Of a stretch of 34,158 nt of DNA, positions 18,001-27,200 are shown one piece after another. A program made the translations under genes and the position numbers. Within the stretch, counting starts at the first letter, position 1; every line of letters starts with the position of its first letter. This DNA comes from Candidatus Nanohalarchaeota archaeon QJJ-9 (GTDB lineage Archaea > Nanohalarchaeota > Nanosalinia > Nanosalinales > Nanoanaerosalinaceae): the NCBI GenBank assembly GCA_022865275.1, contig JALIDQ010000005.1, positions 1-34,158 of the forward strand, given 5' to 3'. The notes below the pieces were generated by a model. That model did no database searches and had not been told where the DNA came from. It worked only from the letters and a program-made list of their open reading frames with translations.

Positions 18001-18992
18001 CTATTCGCCTCGTCTATCATGAACAAGCCTGGTTCACCGTTCCTCCATGCTGAATCAACCATAGCGTTCCAGACAAGTTTGGCGGGAAGCTCCATTACCT
18101 CTCCTTTTTCCAGCTCTATATCGAAATCATTAACTCCTTCAAAACTATCCGCATAGTCTCTCCAGAAGTTCTTGTCCTGCTCTATATCGCTTCCCTGTGC
18201 CTGAGGATAGTATTCCTCGTCTGTATTGTAGAACTCCTGGTTCGCCTCCGTAACCTTGTGAGGCTCCCCATCCTGCGGATTGTAGAAAGTATAGGTCTCA
18301 TCGTTCCTTACCGCCTCCATAAACTCGTCAGTTACTCCTACAGATATGTTGAAGTTTGAAAAATCTCCTTCCTCTCTTTTAGAAACAATAAAGCGCAAGA
18401 TATCTGGATGTTCAACCTTCATTACCGCCATCTGGGCTCCTCTACGCTTTCCTCCTTGCTTTACCGTACCGCACATCTCGTCGTAAACCTGCATGAATGT
18501 TAAAGGGCCAGATGCGACTCCTCCAGTAGAGCTTACCGCATCCCCTTTCGGCCTAAGCAGATGGAAAGGGTAGCCTACTCCTCCACCGCTCTGAAATATC
18601 TTCGCTGCCTCCTTCACAGTGGAAAAGATACTGTCCATCGAATCCTCAGGATGTAAGACAAAACAGGCAGAAAGCTGCTGCAGGTGGTTTCCTGCGTTCA
18701 TAAGAGTCGGGGAGTTAGGCATAAACTTCAGATCAGCCATAAGATTCTTGTACTGTTCAACCGCTTTTTCATAGTCTATATAGTCCTTGTCAGCCTTTGC
18801 AACGTTTTTAGCAACTCTATCAAACAGATCTTCAGGATCTTCAACAACATTTCCTTCTTCATCCCGCTTGAGGTATCGGGCAGGAAGTATTCTCTCGTAA
18901 ACATTATCTGTAAGTTTCTCCTCCAATTTTTCTCCTTCAACGCGTTTAACAGGTAATTTAAAACTTTCTGAATCTTCTTGTGAGCTGTTCAT
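15084..18992 (-). CDS. nrdJ: Class II (adenosylcobalamin-dependent) ribonucleotide reductase, intein-containing
   Basis: [14 protein letters not shown]-like segment ([14 protein letters not shown]), [17 protein letters not shown] split by an intein, [10 protein letters not shown]-like segment ([10 protein letters not shown]), C-terminal zinc ribbon CPECG...[10 protein letters not shown]. Start at MNSSQ (18992). Confidence 0.93.
   Translation of the reverse strand: [1302 protein letters not shown]
16851..17942 (-). mobile_element. Intein (364 aa) with LAGLIDADG/DOD homing endonuclease, inside nrdJ
   Basis: Starts [13 protein letters not shown], has VTEDHRF block B, [10 protein letters not shown] and [12 protein letters not shown] endonuclease motifs, ends [15 protein letters not shown]; removal restores [24 protein letters not shown]. 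Confidence 0.95.
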
Positions 18993-19002
18993 GATTTTAC
19001 CT

Positions 19003-19452
19003 CTATATATCTGAAAGCTGCTTGAGTTCTTCCTGGAAAGATTCCAAGTTGTCAAAAGACTGGTATACCGAGGCAAACCGTAGATAGGCTACCTCATCTT
19101 TTTCCTTCAGCTTCTCCATAACTAAGCGGCCTATCTCCTCAGAACTTACCTTATCCTTTCCTAAATCAATTATTTCTTTTTCAACCCCATCAACTAGCTT
19201 CTCAAGCTCCTCCTCGCCTATCGATTTTTTTTCAAAAGCCTTCTCAATACCTTCGCGAAGCTTTTCGCGTTTAAACGACTCTATAGACCCATCCTTTTTC
19301 ATAACCTCAATGTCAGGAGAGCTTACCTGCTCATAAGTGGTAAACCTCTCCTCACACGTGTTGCATTCCCTTCTACGCCTGACTCTATTGTTAGATGTTA
19401 GGCGGGTATCGACTACCCGGGTATCGTTAGTGGAACAGTAGGGGCATCGCAT
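19003..19452 (-). CDS. nrdR: Transcriptional repressor NrdR
   Basis: Zinc ribbon MRCPYCSTNDTRVVDTR...RRRECNTCEERFTTYEQ followed by an ATP-cone; directly upstream of nrdJ. Start at 19452. Confidence 0.93.
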   Translation of the reverse strand: MRCPYCSTNDTRVVDTRLTSNNRVRRRRECNTCEERFTTYEQVSSPDIEVMKKDGSIESFKREKLREGIEKAFEKKSIGEEELEKLVDGVEKEIIDLGKDKVSSEEIGRLVMEKLKEKDEVAYLRFASVYQSFDNLESFQEELKQLSDI

Positions 19453-19476
19453 AGATATCCGAAGATATGTTAGATT

Positions 19477-19488
19477 ACTATATCTAGT
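19477..19488. promoter_or_regulatory. Candidate NrdR-box-like operator upstream of nrdR-nrdJ
   Basis: Near-palindrome ACTATATCTAGT about 25 nt before the nrdR ATG, adjacent to a TATA-like TTTTTATA (minus strand, about 19490-19497). Confidence 0.35.
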
Positions 19489-19555
19489 ATAAAAAGTATT
19501 TCTGAACCCCAACATATAGACACGAAACCAACCTTTCCAAAACAAGGGAAACCAA

Positions 19556-20134
19556 TCAACCATTCCTATCCATAAAAATATTTAAATAAGACACGACCTG
19601 CTGCGCCTGGTAGGATTCTTCACCTAGAGAAAGCCTCTTGCCTCCTTTTTCCTCAATCAGATCCATGTCTTTATCCTTCAAGCCTTTGTTGTCTCCTATA
19701 ACGAAAAAAGGTGTTTTATCAGACTCAAAAGAAGAAATATCTTCACTATCTTCCTTCAGAAGGATAGGTACGCCTTCGTGGTCCTCTATTATCTCTTCCA
19801 GTCCTCTCTTGTCTATAGAAACTCCTTGGTTAGCAGTCACTCCGCGGTTCTCAAAGCTCGAGATATTTTTCTTAATGTAGCCGGCGATAGACCTCTCGTC
19901 AGGATGCAAACCGTTTATCTCCTCTCCTCTAAACATTAAATGTAGGCTTTCCCTGGGCGGACCTCTCAGAAGAAGGTGGGCTTCAACATCAGTCCTAAGA
20001 GAGTAGGAGTTAAACAATGAGGAATTGATAAACCGGCATCCTATATCAAGCCTTCCGTTGTTAGCTGCACCGTTGACAGTAAACTCGGAATCAGTTCTTG
20101 CGCGATCCAGTATCAGCAGGAAGGTTCTATTCAT
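19556..20134 (-). CDS. trmY: tRNA pseudouridine(54) N1-methyltransferase
   Basis: N-terminal MNRTFLLILDRARTDSEFTVNGAANNGRLDIGCRFINSSLF and LHPDERSIAGYIKK characteristic of TrmY. Confidence 0.88.
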   Translation of the reverse strand: MNRTFLLILDRARTDSEFTVNGAANNGRLDIGCRFINSSLFNSYSLRTDVEAHLLLRGPPRESLHLMFRGEEINGLHPDERSIAGYIKKNISSFENRGVTANQGVSIDKRGLEEIIEDHEGVPILLKEDSEDISSFESDKTPFFVIGDNKGLKDKDMDLIEEKGGKRLSLGEESYQAQQVVSYLNIFMDRNG

Positions 20135-20248
20135 AGGATAAACCCGGGAAGAAAGATATAATAATCCTGTGCAGAAGCTAGTTTAGACTCATCAAAAAAG
20201 AAGAGAAAAACGGCTGGCTAAAACAAAAAACGTGGGAAGAGACGGTTT

Positions 20249-20431
20249 TTAAACGTCTCTTGCTTTGACTGTCTTCCGACCGTTCTCCTTTGCTCTCTCA
20301 ACAGCCCTATCGACTAGTTCCTGAACCTTGTCGTCGAGAGCTGTGTAAAAGTCGGAACCGACATTTACGTCGTCAGCAGCGTCACGTACTCCAGACTTTT
20401 TCAGTACTTTTACCATTTTGACATCCACCAT
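20249..20431 (-). CDS. Short single histone-fold protein
   Basis: 60 aa: MVDVKMVKVLKKSGVRDAADDVNVGSDFYTALDDKVQELVDRAVERAKENGRKTVKARDV; histone-fold pattern with NGRKTVKARD end. Confidence 0.85.
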   Translation of the reverse strand: MVDVKMVKVLKKSGVRDAADDVNVGSDFYTALDDKVQELVDRAVERAKENGRKTVKARDV

Positions 20432-20451
20432 AGACCGGTTGTAACTGCTAG

Positions 20452-20466
20452 TTTTTAAATATATAG
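20452..20466 (-). promoter_or_regulatory. TATA-like promoter of the histone gene (near-leaderless)
   Basis: Minus-strand CTATATATTTAAAAA 21-35 nt upstream of ATG 20431. Confidence 0.5.
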
Positions 20467-20509
20467 GTTGTTTACCCCACAAATCACGCGTAAAGAACGT
20501 TTGGAAACA

Positions 20510-20842
20510 CTATTCCAGTTTATCCTTAACATCCTTGTACCAAGAATCGATTATCTTTGATACCTTCTCCTCCACTTTTTCGAACGGTACCGCAGTATAG
20601 ACATAATAAACCGTCCTATCAGTCCTCCCCTCCCGCATGACAACACCTTTATTAAGCAAAGACTGTAGAGCTCGTTGAACAACACTTCTAGAACGACCAG
20701 TCTCTCCTACAAGGTCTTTTACAGTAAGCTCCTCACCTCTCAGAGAGAAATAAATCTCCTCTTCCAACTCATTCAGTCCCAAAGCTTCAGAAACTATTTT
20801 CTCGGGTTCCGCGTCCTTTAAACTCAGGAAAGACATGTTCAA
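20510..20842 (-). CDS. Winged-helix/TrmB-like HTH transcriptional regulator
   Basis: LNELEEEIYFSLRGEELTVKDLVGETGRSRSVVQRALQSLLNKGVVMREGR HTH pattern. Confidence 0.8.
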   Translation of the reverse strand: MNMSFLSLKDAEPEKIVSEALGLNELEEEIYFSLRGEELTVKDLVGETGRSRSVVQRALQSLLNKGVVMREGRTDRTVYYVYTAVPFEKVEEKVSKIIDSWYKDVKDKLE

Positions 20843-20869
20843 ACATTACGAACATCGCGGATAAAAAAG

Positions 20870-21070
20870 TTACTCCTCCTCGTACTTGAAGAAATCAGTG
20901 CCCTTCTCCTCATCAGGCTTTTTCTCCTCAACTTTAGCCTTCCTCCTCTTATAGCTCCTACCGCACCTCCTGCAGACTATCGTCTCCTCTGCCTCAGACC
21001 TCTGCTTGAAACCGCATTCAGGGCAGACATAGTACTTCTCCATCACGTAGACTTTCTCCTCAAGATACAA
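20870..21070 (-). CDS. Small zinc-ribbon protein
   Basis: CPECGF...CRRCGRSYKRR; start may be MEKYY at 21043. Confidence 0.7.
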   Translation of the reverse strand: MYLEEKVYVMEKYYVCPECGFKQRSEAEETIVCRRCGRSYKRRKAKVEEKKPDEEKGTDFFKYEEE

Positions 21071-21143
21071 AAACCCTCTACCTGTTCAAGAAATAGTCGT
21101 AGATGGGAGAGACAATTCTCCAGGCAAACTAGTTAGAGAGTGA

Positions 21144-23801
21144 CTAATGCTTCTCCTGGAAGATATGGTCCTCCAGTTTGACAAACACGTAAGTCAGGGT
21201 GATAAACCCTACCAAGCTCCCAGCGATCTGATACCAGCCGCTAAGTGCTATAGGAACAACTCCGAAATACGAGTTAAGAGGTGAGTAGACCACCAGTAGC
21301 TGTAGAGCTAGAGAACCTAACAACGCAGCGATAAGCCACTTGTTAGTCAGGATAGACTGATCGTACCGCGTCCTTATAGCCTGAATCCTCACAAACTCGA
21401 ATATAACCAGTCCCGTAAACACAAGAGTCCTAGCCTGCTGTAAATCTCCTCTATTAAAGTAAAACAGAGGTAAAAGCGTTACAGCCATCAAAACACCTAT
21501 CCCTCCTATAGAAGTAAGCATCCTCTTGGTTATCACACCCTCAGACTTAGGCCTAGGCGGTCTCTGCATGATACCCTCAGACTTAGGATCCGCGCCTAAA
21601 GCCAGGGCTGGAAGACCGTCAGTAAGCAGATTAATCCACAAAAGCTGAACCGCTGTAAGAACCAAACCCAGGCCAAATATAGAGCCTAGGAAGACAAGCA
21701 AAACCTCACCAGCGTTTGCAGACAAAAGATAGTTCACAAACTTCCTAATATTATCGAAAATACCTCTTCCCTCGGATATAGCGTCGCGTATAGAAACAAA
21801 GTTATCATCCAGCAAAACCATATCCGAAGTCTGCTCCGTGACATCCGTACCTCTTTCACCCATAGAAATACCTACATCCGCGTCCTTTACCGCGGGAGCA
21901 TCGTTTACACCGTCCCCAGTCATCGCAACGTTGAATCCCTTAGACTGGAGCGCTTCAAGAATCCTTACCTTATGCTGAGGAGAGACTCTCGCGAATATCT
22001 CTACACCTTCAACCTCCTCAGCAAGCTCTTCTTCGCTTAAATCGTCTATATCGCTTCCTGTCAAAGCCTTGTCAGACTTAAATCCTATCTCACCACCTAT
22101 CGCCTTTGCAGTCTCCTTGTTGTCCCCGGTAACCATCACAACCTTTATCCCCGCGTTCCTACAGTCGTCTATCGCATCTTTGACCTCTTCTCTAGGCGGG
22201 TCAATCATACCCTGGAGTCCTAGGAAGACCATATCGTTTTCCACTTCGGGGTTGGCTTCATCCACCCCTTCTCTATAAGCGAACCCTAGAACCCTTAGAG
22301 CCTCGCCTGCAAACTCTTCAACCCTATCCAAAACTTCTTCACGCCTTTCCTCGGTTAATTCCTTCTCCTTTCCGTCAAGCTTTATCCGGTCGCATCTGCC
22401 AAGAACTTCTTTAGGCGCTCCTTTCATAAACGCGACGTTCCTATCATTCTCCTTATCGTGGTTGACCGTAGTCATCCTCTTCCTATCTGAGGAGAAAGGT
22501 ACTTCTCCAAGCCTATCGTAACGGTTGTCTAACTCCTCTTTGTCTAAACCTGCCTTCTCCGCGGAAACAAGTAGAGCGTTCTCAGTCGGACTTCCAAGAT
22601 AAGTCTTACTTCCTTCCTCGTCCAAACCTTTCTCCGCGTTATTGCATACCGCACCACAGGTCAGAAGCTCCTCTATCCTAGAGCTATCGAACTCCTTTCC
22701 GCCCAAAGTAAACTCGCCTTCAGTCGAATAACCGGTTCCGGATACATCGACCTCCATGTTGTCGTAGAAAACCTTCCTCACAGTCATACGGTCCTCAGTC
22801 AAAGTTCCGGTCTTATCCGTACATATAGCATCGACAGAACCCAGGGATTCAACCACAGGAAGGCGCCTTACAAGAGCGTCTTTATCAACCATCTTCCTCG
22901 AACCCATCGCTAAGGCGAGAGTGACTACAGCGGGAAGTCCTTCAGGTACCGCCGCGACAGCCAAGCCTATCGAAGCGAGAAAAATATCTATAAGCTGGGA
23001 ATTACCTACAGTAAACTCTGCAAGACCGACTAGTGCTGAAACAATAAGGATGATTATACCTATCTTCTTACCTAACGCATTGACCTCTTCCTGGAAAGGT
23101 GTGTCTTTACGTTCAGACTCCTGTATAGATTCTGCGATCTTACCTACCTCAGTATCCATGCCAGTAGAAGTTACGAGAAACTTACCAGACCCTCTTTGAA
23201 CCGTAGTATTCCTGTACACCATGTTTTTCCTTTCAGCAAGAGGAGTATCTTCTTCCAAAACACTGTTATGCTTATCCACGCCTTCGCTTTCCCCTGTAAG
23301 AGCTGACTCGTCTACCTTAAGGTTTTCCTGGCTAAGAATCCTTCCGTCAGCAGGCACTGCATCTCCTGAGGAAAGGAAGACAATATCGCCAGGGACCAGT
23401 TCTGTTGCGTCGACCTTCCTTTTCTCACCGTCTCTCAGAACGAAGGTAGACGGGGTGGACATATCCTTCAAGGCTTGAATGCTCTCCTCCGCCTTATAGT
23501 CCTGTACAAAGCCGAAAATCCCGTTAGCGATCAGTATTATGAATATCAGCGTAGCGTCTACAACCTGTCCGAGGAAGATAGAAACAACAGCCGCCGCCAA
23601 AAGTATCCAGATAAGAAAGTCCTTGAACTGGGATACAAGGATTTCAAGAGGTGAGATAGCTTTGCCAGACTCTATCTCATTCTTCCCGTATTTTTCACGC
23701 CTTTCTTCAGCCTTATCCTCAGACAATCCGCTATCCAGAGACGTATCAAGCTCTTTTTCCAAGTCATTTTCCTCCCTAGAATACCAGGTTTCCTGCACCA
23801 T
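21144..23801 (-). CDS. P-type cation-transporting ATPase (Ca2+-type, P2A-like)
   Basis: DKTGTLTEDRMT phosphorylation site, TGES, PEGLPAVVT in TM4, MTGDGVNDAPA. Confidence 0.93.
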   Translation of the reverse strand: MVQETWYSREENDLEKELDTSLDSGLSEDKAEERREKYGKNEIESGKAISPLEILVSQFKDFLIWILLAAAVVSIFLGQVVDATLIFIILIANGIFGFVQDYKAEESIQALKDMSTPSTFVLRDGEKRKVDATELVPGDIVFLSSGDAVPADGRILSQENLKVDESALTGESEGVDKHNSVLEEDTPLAERKNMVYRNTTVQRGSGKFLVTSTGMDTEVGKIAESIQESERKDTPFQEEVNALGKKIGIIILIVSALVGLAEFTVGNSQLIDIFLASIGLAVAAVPEGLPAVVTLALAMGSRKMVDKDALVRRLPVVESLGSVDAICTDKTGTLTEDRMTVRKVFYDNMEVDVSGTGYSTEGEFTLGGKEFDSSRIEELLTCGAVCNNAEKGLDEEGSKTYLGSPTENALLVSAEKAGLDKEELDNRYDRLGEVPFSSDRKRMTTVNHDKENDRNVAFMKGAPKEVLGRCDRIKLDGKEKELTEERREEVLDRVEEFAGEALRVLGFAYREGVDEANPEVENDMVFLGLQGMIDPPREEVKDAIDDCRNAGIKVVMVTGDNKETAKAIGGEIGFKSDKALTGSDIDDLSEEELAEEVEGVEIFARVSPQHKVRILEALQSKGFNVAMTGDGVNDAPAVKDADVGISMGERGTDVTEQTSDMVLLDDNFVSIRDAISEGRGIFDNIRKFVNYLLSANAGEVLLVFLGSIFGLGLVLTAVQLLWINLLTDGLPALALGADPKSEGIMQRPPRPKSEGVITKRMLTSIGGIGVLMAVTLLPLFYFNRGDLQQARTLVFTGLVIFEFVRIQAIRTRYDQSILTNKWLIAALLGSLALQLLVVYSPLNSYFGVVPIALSGWYQIAGSLVGFITLTYVFVKLEDHIFQEKH

Positions 23802-23841
23802 GTCCCTATTTGAGGGCTGGGGATTTAAGAAACTCCTGAAG

Positions 23842-24243
23842 CTAGGCCTTGCTGAGACCTACCAGCTTATCTCTAGGGTAAGATATTCCTGCAAACGAGT
23901 CACCAAACCTTCTCCTCACCGATACAAGATTCTCAGTCATTCGAACCTCCTTCGCCTCGAAATTCGTGTCTTCCATCTCAACCATCCAAAGATCCGGTGA
24001 AAAAACTTCTTTCAAGCGATCAATACCAAAAATATGCTTCATCCTCGGCCTATCAAACCCTTCCGAGTGTTCAAGAAAAGCTTTCCTATACCCGATAACC
24101 CCGCCTAGAAGACATACAAACCCGTAAAGGTAGAGTATGGATGTAAGGACTTTAAAGCTAGTTCCAAAAGTTTTCAAAATCATCAAAGCCACCGAAGAAA
24201 AGACAAATCCTGTAAAAAGCGTGTACTTCGCAGTTCTTCTCAT
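23842..24243 (-). CDS. Small membrane protein, two N-terminal TM segments
   Basis: 133 aa with hydrophobic N-terminal half and soluble C-terminal half. Confidence 0.65.
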   Translation of the reverse strand: MRRTAKYTLFTGFVFSSVALMILKTFGTSFKVLTSILYLYGFVCLLGGVIGYRKAFLEHSEGFDRPRMKHIFGIDRLKEVFSPDLWMVEMEDTNFEAKEVRMTENLVSVRRRFGDSFAGISYPRDKLVGLSKA

Positions 24244-24252
24244 AATACCACC

Positions 24253-24282
24253 AAAAAAGTAAAAAGAAGGGGCTTTAGCCCC
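24253..24282 (-). terminator. Hairpin plus T-rich tract at the end of the surface-protein gene
   Basis: Minus strand GGGGCTAAAGCCCC followed by TTCTTTTTACTTTTTTGG; the hairpin includes the TAA stop. Confidence 0.6.
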
Positions 24283-27200
24283 CGTAGCTCAGTTCATCTA
24301 CCAGCTCTCCGCCTCTGTTGTAGAGGTAAGCAGTGTCTTCGCCGTTATTCCATGCAATACTGTCCACCGTAACGTTTGCTGTCTCTCCTACCTCCAGTTC
24401 AAGGTCCTCTTCAACATTTTCCTTCTCTAACTTCACTGAATCGTCTTTATCGTACATCGTGTCGTCCGCAATACTCCAGTTCGCTAGACTAATCTGTACA
24501 GGTCCCTTGTTCCTGACTATAAGGTATTCAGGCTCTTCCTCGTGTACTTCAACCACTTCGACCTGCTTTTCTGTGACACCTACCTCTGTAGAAGCTTTTG
24601 CAAGCCTTTCAAGCCCTGTTTCAAGTTTCTCCCTCGCTTCCTTACAGGCATCTTCGACCTTCTCTCTATCGACTCCTTCAAACTCCTTTTCCACGTTGCC
24701 GTGGGTTGTCGTGGTTACTAGTTCACCATTAGAGGTTTCACAGATTTCCACAGACTCTTCAAACGTCTCCTCAATCTCTATACTTGCTTCCGAGCTCTTA
24801 TAAACCTGTCTCTCTGAGTCAGGAGATTCAACCGCTTTCACACTGTACTGAGGAGTCTCAAGCCTTGAAACGAACTCTTCAGACCGAGACTCGAATTTCG
24901 CTGTACCAAAGGCAGTCTCTACCTTCTTAGTCATCGAATCAGAGGTAAGATCTTCCTGCACAGTTCTTGGAAACTCCTCGACCTCTTCCTTTGCTTCTCC
25001 CAGGAACGAAGAAGTCGCTTCGGTAAAGTCTCCTGTAATCGTTGCGGAAGCAGCTGGCACAGACACCATACTCGCCACAATAGAAGCGAGCATCGCAACG
25101 TTTCCAAAGTTCATAGCTACCAACCTATCTGCAGGAGCTTTTTTCCCTCCCGAAACAACAGAATAATCTTTTTCAACAGTGAAAGACTTTGTAAGAGGTC
25201 CGTAACTAGTATCGGAACGGATAAACAGCTCCGCATTGTACCTTCCAGGAGAAAGCGGAACATCCAAGCCAAACCTTCGCCTCTCGGAAAAGTTGTTCTG
25301 TAGAGAGACAACGTTTCTCCAGGAAGAGTTGTAAAGCTTCAACAAGACAGACGCGTTGCCCGAGAAACCCGAACCCTTTACCACGAAGGTCGAGTTTTCA
25401 GGGTTAGGAATTACGTTGAGAGAAGCATGTGCAGGCTGTTCGACCTTCACCTCCAAATCACCATATTCAATAAGCCTTATCTCGTCTGAAGCGTATTGAA
25501 GCGCTAAAACCTTTGCGACCAGTTTCTTCCTACCATCAGGCAACTCGTATATATCTTCCTCAACAACTTCCTCAGGAAATCTATCGTTTACCGTCGTATT
25601 CATAGCTATAGTCTCGTCTTCAACCCTGTAGCCCACATCCTTTATCGATGAGTTGGAAGGAAAGACTTTCTCAAAGGTTTTGTAGTAAACAGTAGGTTTT
25701 CCAGGACGCCTGGCAGTCTCTACGTCCCCTAGCATAATAGTATCGTTTTCAAAAGAGGATTCCATTCCTAAATCGAAACTGTAGTTGCATATTTCGCCTT
25801 TACAGGATCGGTTGTAGTCTGTCTCGTCCTTAATCTCAGGGTCTTTAGGTTCCTTAGGTTGTCCGTACATAACCAGAGACTTTCTCGCCGCTTCTCTCCT
25901 TTTCTCCTGGCGAGGAATAGAATAGTTTCCCACTTCAACGTCCTGCGTGGAAAATGTCCACTCCTTTGTCTCAAGCGAGTTCAGGCTCTTCCTTACCCCT
26001 TGACCCCAGGTAAATCCTTTCTCAGCCACTCCTTTACCTAGCTTGGCGCCGTAAGGGACGTAAGACTTTCCTGTAAAGCCTATAAACCTGTTCGAACCTC
26101 CTTCAACCAACCTTTGGTACAAAGCTCCAGGCTTTGCGGAAAAGCTGGAGCCGTCGAAAACAGAACCGGAAAAACCTCGAGGCCTTATAGAGTTAGAGCC
26201 GTTGTACTGGTTGAATACCGACTTGTTCTGGCCAGGAAGACGAAAACCCTGGTTGTTAGGTAGGATCCAATGCGTGGAGTTTCCTTCCCCGAAGTAAAAG
26301 ACGTTTGACTCCTTGACAGATTCCTGCAAAAGAGTTTCCTCGTCTAGCTCCGGATAGTATTCCACAAGGTTCTTAACAATCCTTGGATTGCTGGAAATAG
26401 GGTTGAAAGTATCCACAGGGTCTTTTATAGCTTCTTCAACTCCTTTCTTATCGACTTCAGGCCTGAACTCGAGGTAGGCCTTTAAAAGATCGCCTACATC
26501 CCTTGTAGCCATCAAACCACCTAGAATCTTCGCCACCTTTCCCGACTTTTTAGAGCGTGTAAGGACTTTTATCTCTCCGGCGACCTTGTCCGAGTCCGCG
26601 GCTAACTTCTTTACTGCAGAAGCAACCCCTTCAGATCTAAGCTTATTCAAAGACTCTATGATTACTTTTTTACCAGATGTAGGGTCTCTAAGACCTAGTG
26701 AAGCGAGTAACAAACCTTTAGAAGCCTTTCTAACGTCTTTATACGAGGTCCGGTTCTCCATAACCATCCTATAAGACTTGTTGTGGTCCTCCATAAAGTA
26801 GGACAAGCCCTTAGCATACCACATCGCTCCGCCGTGAAACGCTACAATCTCAGGCCAGGTGGTCTTCCTGTACTCCGCTGCTATCACCGTTTCTTTAGGA
26901 TATGTATGGTTTTCCAGAAGCTGGAAAGCTAGAGAAATGTCTCCAGGGATTCTACCGTATTTCAAGTCCGCCAGAGAGTTGTTGGTAATATCAAGATAGC
27001 CAAAGTCTGATAGAAAGGTAGCGTTAGGTAAGGAAGATATTTCCTTCTCCTCCATAGGCGTCCCAAAAAGAGTCACGGTAGCTCCCTCAGCCAGATATTC
27101 CTTCGATTCAAATCCTCCTCCTTTATCCGACAAAAGCTCAAAAGAATGGACTAGTTCGTTCTTAAAACGGCTGTATCCCTCATCGATAGAATCAGAGGAT

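Noticed and set aside
19003-19563. 186-aa version of NrdR and 1330-aa version of NrdJ
   Set aside because: N-terminal extensions run into upstream promoter or gene sequence; NrdR should begin at MRCPYC and NrdJ at MNSSQ.
20249-20482. Long 77-aa version of the histone ORF
   Set aside because: The extra N-terminus is encoded by the TATA-like promoter region; start at 20431 fits better.
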